This document shows positions 59,219-59,379 of a stretch of 59,379 nt of DNA, piece by piece. This DNA comes from Actinomycetes bacterium. Lineage in GTDB: Bacteria > Actinomycetota > Actinomycetes > Propionibacteriales > Propionibacteriaceae. The stretch spans positions 1 through 59,379 of the forward strand of contig JAEZVO010000079.1 in NCBI GenBank assembly GCA_023443125.1, written 5' to 3'. Made by a program: the position numbers and the translations under genes. Under the pieces are notes generated by a model. The model worked only from the letters and a program-made list of their open reading frames with translations, had not been told where the DNA came from and made no database searches. The number at the start of each line of letters is the position of its first letter. The first letter of the stretch is position 1.

Positions 59219-59379
59219 TCACGCGGGGGCGCGGTCCCCCGCCCGGCGCCCGGCGAGCTGCGCGGCCCGTGCGAGCAGCGTCGCACCGGCCTCGACGGCC
59301 CGCTCGTCGACCCGCAGGTCGCCCTGGTGGATGTCGAACGTGTGCCCGCCCGGCGTGCGCGTGCCCAGCCGCGCCATCG
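59219..59379 (-). CDS. M20-family amidohydrolase, C-terminal fragment (cut by the window end)
   Basis: Fifty-three codons are visible, containing GGHTFDIHQGDLRVDERAVE and ending RRAGDRAPA before TGA. The pattern (THTxxFD, then an alternating helix ending ARAAQLAG) matches the C-terminus of M20D amidohydrolases. The 5' part lies outside the window. It is on the same strand and upstream of the BMP gene, an arrangement seen next to nucleoside importers in other actinobacteria as far as I recall. Base use is very GC-rich, like the BMP gene. Confidence 0.6.
   Translation of the reverse strand, partial: MARLGTRTPGGHTFDIHQGDLRVDERAVEAGATLLARAAQLAGRRAGDRAPA

Overview
The window is a gene-dense, high-GC stretch of an actinobacterial chromosome. 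The evidence is zinc-free ribosomal protein paralogues under a Zur-type box, many genes starting directly at a predicted transcription start behind TANNNT -10 boxes, secreted proteins with MPKTG sorting motifs, sugar ABC importers without a local ATPase, and the purS/purQ/purL split form of FGAM synthetase. Protein resemblance suggests Propionibacteriaceae or a near relative, but that is inference. No rRNA, tRNA, CRISPR array or transposase was seen.

Layout. 76-2198: zinc-starvation block, rpmB-rpmG-rpsN divergent from rpmE2 and a COG0523-like gene, with a Zur box between. 2240-6131: an unknown lipoprotein, then purF-purM. 6196-12840: malE-malF-malG divergent from a LacI-type regulator and a GH13 alpha-glucosidase. 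12851-13910: a DUF559-type nuclease gene bracketed by inverted copies of an approximately 78-bp palindromic element; a third copy lies at 28589. 13925-17534: TetR / ABC ATPase / YhgE-like operon. 17776-20875: HPr, aspartate ammonia-lyase and an M20 peptidase. 21062-26249: a tandem double alkaline phosphatase behind a likely PHO box, then a TIGR03943/COG0701 membrane pair. 26260-31149: purL, an ECF sigma factor with membrane partner, and purS-purQ. 31272-34403: a huge secreted PIG-L deacetylase whose wall-sorting signal is broken. 34629-41118: a second sugar locus with GH4 glycosidase, DeoR regulator, ABC importer and PfkB kinase. 41125-44522: purC, a small membrane protein, an RNase HI fusion and adenosine deaminase. 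44611-53284: the Kdp potassium system flanked on both sides by arrays of a second palindromic repeat. 53289-59379: cytidine deaminase and a nucleoside ABC importer, ending in a truncated M20 amidohydrolase.

How it fits together. Five purine biosynthesis transcription units (purFM, purL, purSQ, purC) plus salvage genes (add, cdd, nucleoside importer) are interleaved with carbohydrate uptake and stress-response units (zinc, phosphate, potassium). The kdp block with its flanking repeats sits between cdd and add, which are usually close together in nucleoside-salvage clusters, so it looks like an insertion.

The best candidates for something undescribed are the nuclease bracketed by palindromic elements, the 25-residue hydrophobic ORF in front of kdpF, and the repeat-bounded kdp block. 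From about 57400-57520 to the end the base composition becomes clearly more GC-rich, so the last 2 kb may be acquired DNA or an assembly join.
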